A program made the position numbers and the translations under genes. Of a stretch of 64,000 nucleotides of DNA, positions 45,000-56,148 are shown piece after piece. The first letter of the stretch is position 1; every line of letters begins with the position of its first letter. The notes beneath the pieces are model-generated. The model ran no database searches and was not told where the DNA came from. It saw only the letters and a program-made list of their open reading frames with translations. This DNA is from Polychytrium aggregatum (taxonomy: Eukaryota; Chytridiomycota; Chytridiomycetes; Polychytriales). Location: positions 1 through 64,000 of the forward strand of contig NW_026516235.1 of the NCBI RefSeq assembly GCF_025602895.1. The letters run 5' to 3'.

Positions 45000-47900
45000 C
45001 TAGAACTTGGTCTGCTCCACCTCAGAGATGATTTGTTCGAGTGAATTAGCCGAGCCCTCGCCGTTCTGCAGTGTGTTGGAGGACTTGAGGATCGATGAAA
45101 TCGAGCCGCCGCCGTCGCCCAGGTTGGTGCTCATGGTACTCTTGTTGAACGACTCGATGTTGGGCTCGCCAGCTTTGGTGCTGTTGCCGGAATCACCGGA
45201 CTGGAGCTGGAAGACCGAGGGCGACAGCGATGACAGCGTCGAGGTAGACTGTCGCTCGTCCTTGCGGGCGGGTCCCGAGGTAATGTCGTCGCTGGACTGG
45301 AAGGGCTTGACCGGGGTGGCCTCGATCACCTTGGAAGCGGCAGGGGGACCGCTGCCGGGTCCCACAGTCCCCCAGAGGCTGATATTGCTTTGGCCGACCG
45401 AAGCAGCCCGGACCAGCTCTCCGTCTTCGTCTGGCTTTGGGTCTACAGTCTTGGGGACCGGGGCCTTGGGTGCCCACAGGTTGATGTTGCTCTGGCCAAT
45501 CGATGGTGATCGGACGAGGTCTTCGTCTTCAAAATGTGCGGCCGGGCCCTTGGCGACCTTGTCGTCCTTACTCGGCACCCGGACCGACGACGACGACGAG
45601 GACAGGGACCAGGGCGAGGGCTGCTTACCGGCATTGTCGACCTGGCTCTTGTAAAAGCTGCCCTGGAGCGTTGGCAGAATGTTGTCCTGTCCCAGCGACG
45701 GAGCTCGGACCAGCTCCTCTTCGTCGAGCATCTTGGCGACAGCAGGCGGCCTGCCCTTGACGGACTTTCTCAGGTTGCCGGCCGAGCCTGTGACGGTACT
45801 CCGGGCCTCGGTCTTGCGGGTGCCTTCGAGCTGCTCGACCGAGTACGACACCTTCGAGGCCTCCGTAGCTGCACCTTTGGATTCGCTCAGCTTGGGAAGG
45901 GCAGGCTCAGCGGCAGCCGCTCGACCAGCCGGAGCCTGATCTCGGACCAGGCTCTGCCTCTGGCTCTCATGCGCTTGCGCCTCCCAGATCTGGTCCCCAA
46001 TGTCGAGGACAGCGTCGAGGTCGCCGCGCTTGAAGCCCGCAACGACCTCACGGTAAAACTTGAGCATAGTCAAGTCCGTGGCCGAGCGCTTGTACAGCTC
46101 CTTGCTGGCCGTGGTGAGCATGTGCATCCAGTCCTCGTCCATCATGTAGGATACGGGCTGCGGGTCATGCACATCGGTGCGGAGCTTTTCGAGCCGATGC
46201 TCGATCCAGCTCAGGATCTCCTTCGGGGTCCTCCACCACTGCGACAGATCGAATGAGTCAGAGCAGCACACGGTTGAAAACTCGGACGCCGCCGAGGCCT
46301 CCAGGAACTTGAGCTCCTCGTCCATCTCGAGGAAGGACAACGGACCAAAGGCGGCGGCCTGGGGCTGCAGCGTCGCGCGCATCTCTTGGACGCAGGACCA
46401 TAGGCTGTTCTTGAACTCGGCCGTGGGAATCTGCGGCTCCTTGTGCAGGAGCTCGTGCCCAAAGCTAAGGGCGGTCTCCAAGACCAGGAGCACTGGCGGC
46501 TTGGACAGCGTCTGGCTGGCTTCCAGCGACAGCCGCGAGGTGGCTTTGCTCTGGATGCGCTTCTGGTGGATCCGGCGGATGACCTTGTTGACGACGGCAA
46601 GGATCTGACTAACCTGGATGCTCGAGTCGAGGTTGATCGACTGGTTCAGCGGCCGATCGTAGACCTGAAAGATCGATCGCAAGGTGTCGGAATAGTCGGC
46701 AAAATCAAAGCCCAAGAGCTGGCAAAAGCGGTCCAGGCTGAAGGGCATCTTCTTCTGCTTGACGACAAGGTCAAAGCAAGGACTCAGGAACTTTTGGATG
46801 TGGTAGGAGATGTACTCGGCGCGCATCACTTGGAACTGTAGCAGCGGGATGCTTGCCGGCCTGTTGTGCACATTCCACAGCTGCAGCGGGGCCGAAGCAC
46901 CCTCGCTGAGCTTGATGCCGGTGGTGCCACCGGGCGGGAGCCATCCCAGAGCCTCGGCCGTCTGCTCGATCTTGGGCAAGACCTCTGCGATCTTGGCAAC
47001 CAGGCGCTCAATGTCCGAGAATCCAACGAGCTTTGACGGGATTTTGGAGACTGGCTCGAGGCAGGCCTCGAGGGTCGGGGCGGTCGGCAAGACTGAGCCA
47101 ATGGCAGCGTTTCCGGTCGCATAGATCTCGAGCATGCGCCCGTGCAGAGCGGTATTCAAAAACTCGAGGGTTACAAAGCCGGCGGCGCCTGTCAGCGGCA
47201 GCAAAAAGTCGTGCAGGTAGCTCAGGCTCTTGATGACCATCCAGCTGTCGGTCTTGAAGCTCGACGGGAGATTCTTTGGCAGCGATTCAAGAAAGAAGGG
47301 CTTGATATTTGTGTTGACGCCGGCTAGCTGGGTACCGATATGGACCATCCACTTGACCCAGTCCGACAGAGCCGAGTCCTTGAAGCCAAACGATGGCGGA
47401 CCGACGTCGCCTCTGAAGCGCGACTTTGTCAGAAACGAGAACTGGAGTTCCTTGACATGGATGCGGTACGAGGCGTCAAACAGATCGAGTTTGGACAGCA
47501 GGATTGGCGGGTAAAAGTGGGTCTCATCAAAGTGAGCCTCGAAGATGGCACCCTGCGCGGTGTTGATCAGGATGTCATGCAGGATCTTGGCCTCGTTCGC
47601 TGCCAGACCAGCACGGCCCTCCATCAGCACCGTTCGGATGGTGGCCGTTTGGTTAGAGTTGATCTCGCAGCCACACAGGCAGCCAGCGGGATGGCCCGAC
47701 AGATTATCAAACAAGCGCTGGAGCTTTCCGATGGCGAGCGCCAGGTTCTCGTACACTGCTTCCTTGGACTCGGGCAAGGACGAGACGCAAAACACCTTCA
47801 GGCGCTCCAGGAACTTTGACTCGTCGCGCTTCATAAACGACGACTCGCTGAAGCCGCATTGGTAGCAGATCGAGCGAAAGGTGGTGTCGGGAATATCGGC

Positions 47901-48322
47901 CCACTGGATGCGCAGGACAGACTCGTAGTAGCTCGGATCGACGCGCTGGAGCTGATGGAGCAGCAGGAAGACAAGGACAATGGTGGACTCGCTGAGGGTG
48001 CTGGGGTCGACTGGGGTGGTGCAGGGATTGGCTGGATGGATCTGAGCTGTGGTCCTCTTTGATTTGCGCTGAAAGAGGCCACCTAGACACTAGCGGGACG
48101 GACATGCAAGAACATGTTAGCAATGTGCAATGTGCAATGTGCAATGTGCAGTGTGCAATGTGCAATGTGCAATGTGCAGTATGACAGAGCCTCGGCACCA
48201 AGGCCTGTGGACATTTGAGGCCAGAGCCGTATTAACAATGATTTACTCACGCCGGTGCTCTCTGGGCCGCCTCCCTTGGCAGCGCCAGCCTTATCTTTGT
48301 TTGGACTTGATACTTTGGACAT
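45000..48322 (-). CDS. Large protein of unknown function with a triple LVR-x-x-S-x-GQ-x-NI motif, 2 exons
   Basis: Exon 1 is 48322-48251 (24 codons, Lys/Gly-rich), exon 2 is 48068-45000; together 1046 aa. The frame clearly continues upstream of the first internal Met at 47834, through SESTIVLVFLLLHQLQRVDP and IQWADIPDTTFRSICYQCGF, to the acceptor at 48069. The body (about residues 40-700) is mostly helical with no motif I can name; a CLCGCEIN cysteine cluster lies near residue 155. The C-terminal 300 residues are Ser/Pro/Asp-rich and carry three copies of E/D-LVR-A/S-P/A-S-x-GQ-D/S-NI, two followed by LW, which look like short peptide-binding linear motifs. Codon use is ordinary for the window. 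I do not assign a function. Confidence 0.85.
48121..48179. repeat. 7-bp tandem repeat in the intron of the 1046-aa gene
   Basis: About eight copies of CAATGTG (some CAGTGTG) lie inside the only intron (48069-48250). Simple repeat. Confidence 0.92.
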
Positions 48323-49482
48323 TCTACCCCGAATGCCACTGTCATATACCCAAGAAGTGGTTGTGAGTGCCAAAATGAGTCTGGAATACAGGGCCAGCAC
48401 AATGTCGATGCTCCGCTGTCGAGTGCAAGCGGCCTGGGTGCGTCTTGGACTTCAGAGGCACCCGTGGGAATGGTCAAAGCGAATGAACGGGAAGCAATAG
48501 CGACAGAGCATGAGGCGATGCAGCGACGGCTCGATGCGAGGGATATGGAAGCTTGCTTCGTACCTGGCAAAGTGGATAGCTGTTCAAAGCAGTAGATGGT
48601 CGTGCGTTCGCTGCTGATACCACTACCGATCGATGGCAAGGGTGTGTCCGGAGCCTCGCTCACTCTTGGTCGGGTCTCGTATCTATGAGAATATCGACCA
48701 GGGCTTTTCCGCTGGAGGGGCAAAGGGCGAATGCGAAAAGGTGTGCAGATGGAGAGATGAGGAGATGTCGAGAGGCTGAGGAGGGTCGTGGAGGGTCGCT
48801 CGGTTCTATTGCGGAGCTGAACGGCACAACAATATCGATCAGGCCCGGTCGACTGGCTGCGGGAGTACAGAGATTGGTGTGCTTTGACTGTTGGGCTGAG
48901 AGACGCCTGGTGCTGGCGACCAAGACTCGAGAGCGAGAGGGGCGAGAGCTAGAACAATACCCATTTGCGCAGAGTTGCCGTCGGTGCACCGCCGATCACC
49001 GAAGGGACATATTGTGTGCGTCGAATGCATCTGTCGGCATTGTAAAGGACGGGCGATATGCGAGCAGGCCATTGAAGGGAGCGACGTTGCTTCGCCGAAT
49101 CAGACAATATGTATTCGAGTGAATTGATTGGCCACGGCCATCGATACATTTCGCACAGCGAAAGCTGGCTGCTCCAGGTACAATCTTGAGATTATCATCG
49201 TTGCCATACGATGCAGCGACCTGGTGCGCGATGCTACTCCATGAGAGAGCGAGGGACACGCCGTCGTTCGCCCTCGACCTTGGACTGGCATCGCAGATCT
49301 GGCCAAGGGCACGTTAATTGTGTAGAGCCTGATCAAGGGGGATCGGCGGATGTCCATATCTTCGTGGGACCGGCACGTTTGGTATGCGCTGTGATGGCTC
49401 GAGGGGCGACTTTTTCTTCCAGGGAAGCAGCCGTAATCGTGCCGAGCCAACAAAGGCGGGGCGGTTTTACATTGAACGAGGC
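48323..49482. other. Intergenic sequence
   Basis: About 1.16 kb between the 1046-aa gene start and the stop of the next minus-strand gene. I read both strands and see no supported gene, RNA or repeat. Confidence 0.5.
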
Positions 49483-51978
49483 TCATAAATTGCTCTCAAG
49501 CTCAGCCTTGGACTCATCTTCCACTTCCTCTGCATGGTAAAAGTCGAGCCAGAGTATGTTGGTTCGAGCAAAGACGAAGGGCCGGTGTGCGAACCGGGCG
49601 TTAGGGCGGGGACAGAGGACACATCGAGTAGTCCACGAGTACGTACCCTCCACAAACTCCATCGTCGGAACGTCGGAAACAGGTGCTCGCTTTGAGCGCT
49701 TGGAGTTGACCTCGGTCATTCGCTGCTCGACAACCTATTGAGCGAGGCCGCAAGATATGTGAAGGGAGATGAGTTGGGTCGTCGGTCTGCAGCGGGGTGG
49801 CCTGCGACTCTGTCGCTGGTATCACGCTTACCTTCTTGAATCGAGAAGCAATCGCCGGGAACGCTTTCAGGGACGTCTCCAGGTTGTTCCGAGTCAGCAC
49901 GAGGCACTGACATGGCTCCAGTGCTCGAATGGAGGCTGTTCGTGGAATGTCAAACAGCACGCCGAGTTCACCTGTTGATATATGACAATGCCGACTCAGC
50001 GCAAGCCCCTGTGGCACTCCATCGCTGCCGTGGTCCCATCTCTCAACTGCATGTCGAGTGGCTCACCAAAGAACGAGCCCTGATTAATCTGGCTGTACTG
50101 CGTCGTTGCGTCCGTCGACAGAACTTCGACCTTGCCACGCAGCAGAAAGTACATTTCGCGGCCAATTTCCCGCTTCCGGATGATGAACTCGCCCTTGGAA
50201 AAGATGGCCATCTTCATCCCCGATTTCAGTTGGCGCTCAAACTCGGGCAGCTCCGTGGCGATGGCGATTTCCTCTGGCGACGTGAGTTCTTGGACCCCTC
50301 CGCTGTTGGATTTTGAGCTATCCGGGCTAATCCGAAAGGCATTGGAGCTGGATGATCGGGCGATCATGTCTGGCAATGACGAGGGCTTTGTCCCGTCGGT
50401 AGTTATATCATGAAGGCGCCTCGACGGCGTACGCTTCCCCTTGCCTGAGCTCCGGGTTGATGTTCGGGAGACCCCAACGTTCTGCAGCGAGTTCGGAGGC
50501 GGTGACTTGTCCTGTGGACTGCTCAAATCGGTCGAGAGAGTGATCTGGATGGTGGGATCCGAGCGCTGGCGCCGAGGATTCGTTATCGTGTGAAAAGCTC
50601 GGAGTCTTGGACTGCCTGTGGCATCCTCAACACAGCCAACGGACCACCGCCGGCGTCCTTGCGGAGTAGACTGTTGTGGCTGCACTGCAGGCTGTTGTGG
50701 TGTCGGGCTTGGGATGACGACTCCAAAGGCCGAGAAGGTGTTCAGAGGATCGGCCGGGGAGGACTCTGTGGCCGCAAATACGTTCCTGGCTTCCGGCAGC
50801 TCGGTCGAGCCACTGCGACACATGCTACTGCTGTCTCTGAGTGACACAGATGTACTTCCAGCCTCCCGGCGACGGCCAGAGGAGTGGCGGCTGACCCCGA
50901 CTTCGCTGTTGAGCGAGCTTGTTGGCGACGTTCCTCTGATCGAACTTCGAACGGATTGTGCTGGACTGGATACGGATGCTATCGAAGAGCGAGGGCTTCC
51001 TCGCACCGCCGGCGATTGAGACGGGAAGTTGGTGTTTGCATGAAACGACGGACGTGCATTGAATCGAGGTGAAGGAATCGGCGATGTTCGGATGATTGAC
51101 GTGGTCGAGGATTGATGCTCGGAGACCCCGAGGAGACTGCGGATGTGCTGGGGCATATCGTCGACGTTTTTGAAACTACCATCGGTGGACATGATACTGC
51201 CGGAGAGCTGTTCTGGATAGTCGTCGGAAAGGTGGCGGCGGGTGATGCTGGAGAACGGACTACTGGAGGAGATGCGGTGTGTGTTTGGACGAGGCATCGA
51301 TGACGGGTTCGATGGTACGAATGATGCCTGGCTCAGCAAGCTGTTGCCCGAGTCTTTTGCTTTGATATCGCTGCCACTCGAGGCGACACTGTTGTTGGAG
51401 ATTTTGTAGGTTACTGAGCTGATGTTGATGCTCTGCCGCCTCACACTGCTCCTTACAAGAATCTCTGCCTCGGTGCGGTAGTTCAGGGTGCTTGGCCGCT
51501 GGATAGATTTCCCAGAACGGCTGGTTCCAGTAGCCATATAAGAGCGAATTGTAATGGATGTTTCAGGAAGCGACATTCTCCTATTTGAGACGCTGCGCAA
51601 CTCTGGATTGGCGGGAGGTGTGGTGGCCGCGGTGTGCAGTATGGAAGGCGGGCCGACCTGCGATGCAGGAGGTATGTGGGATGCTTGTGCCATGGTATCT
51701 TGTTGGGCCTTGCTTTTGATATCGTGGGACGCTTCACTTTGGGTGTTGGATTCGTCATGCGACTTTCTGCGCGAGTGATGGAAGAGTTTGAGGAAGGCAT
51801 CGGAGGCCCGTCGCGACTTGCGTCTGGGCGGCTGGTTGAGGAAGCTCCGGGTGCGCTCGCTTATGTCTTCGGGAGCGGATGGGGTTTGGTGGGCGGGATC
51901 GGGTGCGGGTGGCTGCTGCTTGAGCCCACCCAAAGCCTCCTCGCCTTGGACTTCGACTCGGGAGGTATTTTGGCCCAT
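49483..51978 (-). CDS. Cyclic-nucleotide-binding-domain protein with N-myristoylation-type start, 3 exons
   Basis: Exons 51978-50067, 49971-49832 and 49734-49483 give 767 aa. The start MGQNTS fits the N-myristoylation consensus, so I prefer it to the longer frame that begins at 52242 in unlikely sequence. A basic patch (RRKSRRASDAFLKLFHHSRR) and a long Ser/Arg/Pro-rich, probably disordered and phosphorylated region of about 550 residues follow. Near residues 590-690 is a cyclic-nucleotide-binding domain: IFSKGEFIIRKREIGREMYF, then the phosphate-binding cassette FFGELGVLFDIPRTASIRAL, whose Gly-Glu-Leu and Arg-Thr-Ala are formed across the exon 1/2 junction, so binding looks intact. The C-terminus is acidic. 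A further in-frame intron (donor GTACGT near 49646) may be removed from the last exon without changing the stop. A membrane-tethered cAMP/cGMP sensor is inferred. Confidence 0.82.
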
Positions 51979-52278
51979 GTGTGGGAACAGCGGAGCCAAA
52001 GATTTGTGCTGTTTGGATCTGGATGAAAATGCTTCAGTGAGGGAGGGTACGAGGCTCCAGCAAGAGCAGGCCGATATTTTCGCGCAATCGGTAAAGAAGG
52101 CAAGCGAAGAAAAGGTGCCGCTGAGCCTCTTCGGAATTACGGCTGGCCCTGGATGTGGCAGAGCGTAGGAAGAGAGAGGATCGGAGATTGATTGGAGACC
52201 CACCCGAGGGGGGAATTCCAAGTGGCTCGTACAATCGGCCACTCGAAAGCTGAAAGCGGGGAAAGTCGGGGATTTGAT

Positions 52279-52481
52279 TACAGAAACGGGACACTTTCAC
52301 ACACGGATGACTTGCGTGGGTTGTGTGGGTTGCTTGGTTGTGTGGGCTGTGTGGACGGTGTTGGTTGTGTGAATCGGACGACTTTGATGGCACCCAAAAC
52401 CCTATATAATCCGCTCGCCGAGGTCCTCTGGCGATTTTGCTCTTTGCCCTGTGTCTCGCTTCCTCACACAGGGACACCCAG
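52279..52481 (+). repeat. TATA-containing repeat 'R2', copy A, just upstream of the intact transposon
   Basis: Matches 6371-6525 (minus strand) from a TA plus GGGACACTTTCAC start to a CACACAGGGACACCCAG end. It contains TATATAAT at 52403-52410 and a G/T-rich insertion (GGTTGTGTGGGTTGCTTGG) absent from the other copy. It ends 29 bp before the left end of the Fanzor element. Its TATA box is about 190 bp from the transposase ATG and points towards it, so it could act as a promoter, but that is inference. Confidence 0.7.
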
Positions 52482-52509
52482 CAGCACCATCGACGAGGCT
52501 TTGGGGTGT

Positions 52510-52539
52510 TACGGGCGATCCAATAAAAAACGGGACACC
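52510..52539. repeat. Left terminal inverted repeat of the Fanzor transposon
   Basis: Starts TACGGGCGATCC and ends ACGGGACACC. It aligns without gaps to the complement of 56219-56248 and to the matching end of the relic at 40741-40770. Confidence 0.92.
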
Positions 52540-52594
52540 CAGGTTTTGACCATTCATCGAATATTTTGTTACCCAATGTTATCGCGCGCTGGCC

Positions 52595-53527
52595 ATGACC
52601 ATTCGCCACACATCCGACTTTCGCACCGCCGCATTGCGATGCTACGCCCTCATCCATAGCCTGCGTAAGGTTGCCTCCATATTCAGTGTATCCAAGAGCA
52701 CCATCCATCGATGGCACCGAGGATGCAAGCTGGATGACCCATCCCGGGTCCCAGCTCGCAGATCCACTTTCTTCGAGCAGGCATGTCCAGTCATTCGCAC
52801 CCTGATTGAACAGGACCCGTTCCAGACTGGTCCTGTGTTGCGATGCAAGCTCGAGTCCATCCTCCAGAGGAAAGTATCACTCTCACTCTGCCACACTGCC
52901 ATCCACCGAGCAGGTCTCTCACACAAGAGAGCAACACACCTCAACAAGTCCAAGCGACTGGATGAGCGAGTGGCACAGTTCAGGGACCAGGTCCGCTCCA
53001 TCGACCCACGACGATTCGTTTTTGTCGACGAGACAGGGATCAGGAAATCCATTTTCCCTCTTTACGGATACTCACCGAAGGGTACTCCGCTTCGCCAGCG
53101 CAATCACATGAAACACAAGTCCGTCTCGGCTGCATTTGCCATCAACCACTCTGGTGTGCTGCATCGCATGTACATCCCCACATCATTCAAGACACACTCG
53201 ATGGTCGAGTTCTTTGAGCGAGCGAGCTTCCCAGACGACTCTGTGATTGTGATGGACAATGTCAGCATGCACAAGACACGGGCTGTCCTGGACTGCATCG
53301 AGCACCGAGGATGGTCAGTGATCTTCACCCCACCTGCTTCACCCGACTTCAATCCCATCGAGAACTTCTTTGGGATTGTGAAGCATCAGTACAGGAAGGC
53401 AGGAGCGCTGAATGCGTCCGAGGGGTTCAAGATCGGGATGGTCACATTGTTCGAGTCTGCCGTTCGGAGGGTGCTTCCAGATGTCTTCCCACGGCTGATT
53501 GAGCGAGCGATGCGCTTCTGGGGTTGA
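52595..53527 (+). CDS. Tc1/mariner-IS630-type transposase (DD34E)
   Basis: Intronless, 310 aa, 85 bp inside the left terminus. The N-terminal DNA-binding region has a helix-turn-helix (LRKVASIFSVSKSTIHRWHR) followed by a second winged-helix-like segment (LQRKVSLSLCHTAIHRAGLS) and a basic linker. The catalytic core is complete: D145 in FVFVDETG, D221 in VIVMDNVSMH and E256 in DFNPIENFFGIVK, with 34 residues between the last two. The WSVIFTPPASPDFNPIE block is the superfamily signature. The length is normal for Tc1-like enzymes. It should cut at the 30-bp ends and integrate at TA. No frameshift or stop is seen, so it may be active. Confidence 0.95.
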   Translation: MTIRHTSDFRTAALRCYALIHSLRKVASIFSVSKSTIHRWHRGCKLDDPSRVPARRSTFFEQACPVIRTLIEQDPFQTGPVLRCKLESILQRKVSLSLCHTAIHRAGLSHKRATHLNKSKRLDERVAQFRDQVRSIDPRRFVFVDETGIRKSIFPLYGYSPKGTPLRQRNHMKHKSVSAAFAINHSGVLHRMYIPTSFKTHSMVEFFERASFPDDSVIVMDNVSMHKTRAVLDCIEHRGWSVIFTPPASPDFNPIENFFGIVKHQYRKAGALNASEGFKIGMVTLFESAVRRVLPDVFPRLIERAMRFWG

Positions 53528-53778
53528 GCTCCCTCCAATCAAGCCGCCATTTTCGCGTTCACATCCCTGGCTTGAACCTCTCGGCGATTTTTGAACAGGG
53601 TCGCTTCCCCAACCAGCCCGCAAAGACGGGTTCCTGCTCTCGGGTATAAATGCCACACCTTCGTCCTGCTGCTTTCTTCCCTCATCTCGCCTTGATCTGA
53701 TCATCGCGCTATTGTACGATAAAAAAAGTCTCTGCTCTGACCAGTACCACTGGCAGGCATCCAGCATCCTCTGCCCCC
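53528..53778 (+). promoter_or_regulatory. Promoter region of the Fanzor gene within the transposon
   Basis: The 251 bp between the two transposon genes contain a TATAAA box at 53645-53650, about 130 bp before the Fanzor ATG, followed by a pyrimidine-rich stretch (CTGCTGCTTTCTTCCCTC). This suggests that Fanzor has its own promoter and is not read only through from the transposase. Confidence 0.6.
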
Positions 53779-56148
53779 ATGCCTCCGAAGCGCAAGGGTA
53801 CCGGTGATGGCCAGCCTCGGCCACCCAGGCCCAAGAAAGCCGGGTCACAGTCGGAGCCTGTCTCTGGTTCGTATTCTGATCCCACGCATGCTTGTTCGTC
53901 TGTTGCTCCGTCGCTCACCACTGCTTCTGCAGATCCAATGGATGTCGATCCCACCGAGCCTGGTCCATCTACTTCCTCGAGTACCGGCAAGCGATGTCCC
54001 AAGTGCGACGGTACCGATCACGAACGTTGCAACACTAGCAAGTGTCCCAAATACCGGCCCCTCAAGAGTTCTGTCGTCCCACTCGTGGATGGAAGGTCAT
54101 CGGCCCCTCAGTTCAGCTGCTTCAAGCAGACGATGGATGGCTGTTGTCTCAATCCCGCTCTCCGCGACAAGATCCAGGCCACCGTCGAGGCCATGACCCA
54201 GATCCAGTTCGAGGCATCCAGGCTGCTCAACCTGCACATCCTCCGGTGCATCGAGCAGGATCTTCCCGTCCCCGTCATCTCCAAGTCCACCCCTGCTTTC
54301 ATCCGCCAATGCTTCACGATCGTCCAGGCCGATGCCCTCTCGCCGACCGGGGACAATGAGAAATACAACGAGCATCTGGTCGCTTCTTTTCGCGACTACC
54401 AGACCACTCGGCACGCAGACCTGCCTCCGGCCCCTCGTCTGCCTGATGGTGCTCACAGTCAGCTTCTCACACTGGCTGTCAATGCCTATGCCACCAACTG
54501 CACCACCCACCTCGACCTGGCCTACTGGAGACTCCTTCGTCGCTTCTGCGCTGCCGTCTTCCCAGCCAACAAGCACAAGCACGAAGCCATCGAGGCCTGT
54601 CTCGAGCTCTTCGAGAAACCAGGGCAGACTCCACCCAAGGCCGATCTCGAGTTCCTCTATCCAGACTTTGGCCACGTCCTGGACGAGTTTCGGTACAGCA
54701 ACGACCAGGACCGCTTCCGGGCCCTCCATCGCCTCTCACACCATGTGAGAATCCTCGCCCGAGACAAGATGGTCGACAATGTCCACAAGTGGATCGACTG
54801 TGACATGCCCGCCCTCCGAGTCACCGAGCTGCAGCGCCAGACCGAGCTGGACGAGCTCACTGCCAGAGGCATTCCCTCCGACGACAAGAGGTTCACCAAC
54901 GCCAAGTCTGAGCTCGGCACCACCAAGGCCAAGATCAACAAGCTGGCCGCCAGGATCAAGTGGTGCCTCAAGCAGCTCGCTCTCGACACTCCTCCGGCCG
55001 TGTGCACGATAGTTCCTCTGTGCACTGCAAGGGCCAAGTATGTCAAGATTGACACGGTCACTCTCTGGGATCTCCTGGGTCCAAAGAAGCGCCTTGGACT
55101 CACCCGGGACAAGCTCAAGGAAGAAGGTGATGACGGTGTCAACAACCAGGATCGTCTCTGGCGCAGTTGCTTCAAGCTGCGTAGTTCCCTCTTCCAAGAG
55201 CGGGACGTGAACAAGAAGCTGTTCAACTACGAGATCAGCACCGATGGCATTGGATGCACCATCGGTCTCGTCAAGTTTGTACGTCGAACCGATCGCACCG
55301 AGACCTCCGAGCCTCCTCCGACTGCCGAGCAGCGCATCCAGGCCCACATCGGCGACCCAGACCCCGATCGCACCACTTGGATTGGCATCGATCCTGGAGT
55401 CGGCTCCATCTTCACGGCGGTCATCCAAGCACCGGGCCACCAAGACGAGGTGGTCTCGTTCTCCAATGCCCACTACCAGCAAATGTGTGGCCATACGTCC
55501 AACACCAAGTGGCACAACACCATGAAGTATCGACTCGATATCGAGACCTGGATGTCGACCACTCCCTCGCCCAAGGTGTCGTCCTCGGAGGCTTTCAAGG
55601 TCCATCTCACCCATGTCCTGCGACCGGAGCTGCGAGTGCAGCTCGACTTCCACCTTGGCAAGAAGGCCCGTCACCATCGCTTCACGGGCCACAAGAGACG
55701 TCAAGTGGCCGTCGACAGGATGTGCAAGGCCGTCCTGAAGCACGCCCCGATACGGACCGATGTGGTGATCGCCTTTGGCAATGCATCATGGCGACAGGGC
55801 AAGGGCTATGCATCCAGCCCTCGGAGGCAGCGGTTTGCTCAGTACTTTGAGCAGTTCGAGCACCACCGTCGCCGTCCCAATCACCATCATGGAAGCGTCA
55901 AGGTGGCCTCGACGAACGAGTTCAACACCTCGCAAGTGTGCTCCAAGTGCCTGGAGCCAGTTCGGTTGGAAGGACTCGATGCGCCCAGTGTTGCGAATTC
56001 CCACTTTGTCAGGAGCTGCAAGAATCCCAGCTGCCGGACAGTGTGGAATCGCGACGTCAATGCGGCGCGCAACATGATCACAGTATGCAGGTCGATTGTG
56101 GAGATCGGAGAGCGACCGGCGGTCTTCACTCGGAGGCTGCCAAAGTGA
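53779..56148 (+). CDS. Fanzor (Fanzor1-type) RNA-guided DNA endonuclease, TnpB homologue
   Basis: Intronless, 789 aa. After a Pro/Ser-rich leader there is a zinc knuckle typical of Fanzor1 (CPKCDGTDHERC then CP, from C73). A long helical region follows, matching the wedge/REC part of TnpB-like proteins, with DELTARGIPSDDKRFTNAKS near 355. The RuvC nuclease has D538 in WIGIDPGVGSIFTAV (RuvC-I). The usual RuvC-II Glu position reads VVIAFGNASW, with no Glu. E714 in STNEFNTSQVCSKC, about 46 residues later, sits at the alternative Glu position described for Fanzors, and D759 in WNRDVNAARNM is RuvC-III. The zinc finger is C721, C724, C747, C752. All catalytic residues are therefore present. Fanzors are established to cut DNA using an RNA made from the 3' end of their own locus; activity of this protein is inferred. 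Confidence 0.95.
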   Translation: MPPKRKGTGDGQPRPPRPKKAGSQSEPVSGSYSDPTHACSSVAPSLTTASADPMDVDPTEPGPSTSSSTGKRCPKCDGTDHERCNTSKCPKYRPLKSSVVPLVDGRSSAPQFSCFKQTMDGCCLNPALRDKIQATVEAMTQIQFEASRLLNLHILRCIEQDLPVPVISKSTPAFIRQCFTIVQADALSPTGDNEKYNEHLVASFRDYQTTRHADLPPAPRLPDGAHSQLLTLAVNAYATNCTTHLDLAYWRLLRRFCAAVFPANKHKHEAIEACLELFEKPGQTPPKADLEFLYPDFGHVLDEFRYSNDQDRFRALHRLSHHVRILARDKMVDNVHKWIDCDMPALRVTELQRQTELDELTARGIPSDDKRFTNAKSELGTTKAKINKLAARIKWCLKQLALDTPPAVCTIVPLCTARAKYVKIDTVTLWDLLGPKKRLGLTRDKLKEEGDDGVNNQDRLWRSCFKLRSSLFQERDVNKKLFNYEISTDGIGCTIGLVKFVRRTDRTETSEPPPTAEQRIQAHIGDPDPDRTTWIGIDPGVGSIFTAVIQAPGHQDEVVSFSNAHYQQMCGHTSNTKWHNTMKYRLDIETWMSTTPSPKVSSSEAFKVHLTHVLRPELRVQLDFHLGKKARHHRFTGHKRRQVAVDRMCKAVLKHAPIRTDVVIAFGNASWRQGKGYASSPRRQRFAQYFEQFEHHRRRPNHHHGSVKVASTNEFNTSQVCSKCLEPVRLEGLDAPSVANSHFVRSCKNPSCRTVWNRDVNAARNMITVCRSIVEIGERPAVFTRRLPK

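Noticed and set aside
52279-52481. R2 as a solo LTR
   Set aside because: No TG...CA ends, no target duplication and no primer-binding site; the TA plus GGGACAC start looks more like a DNA-transposon end.
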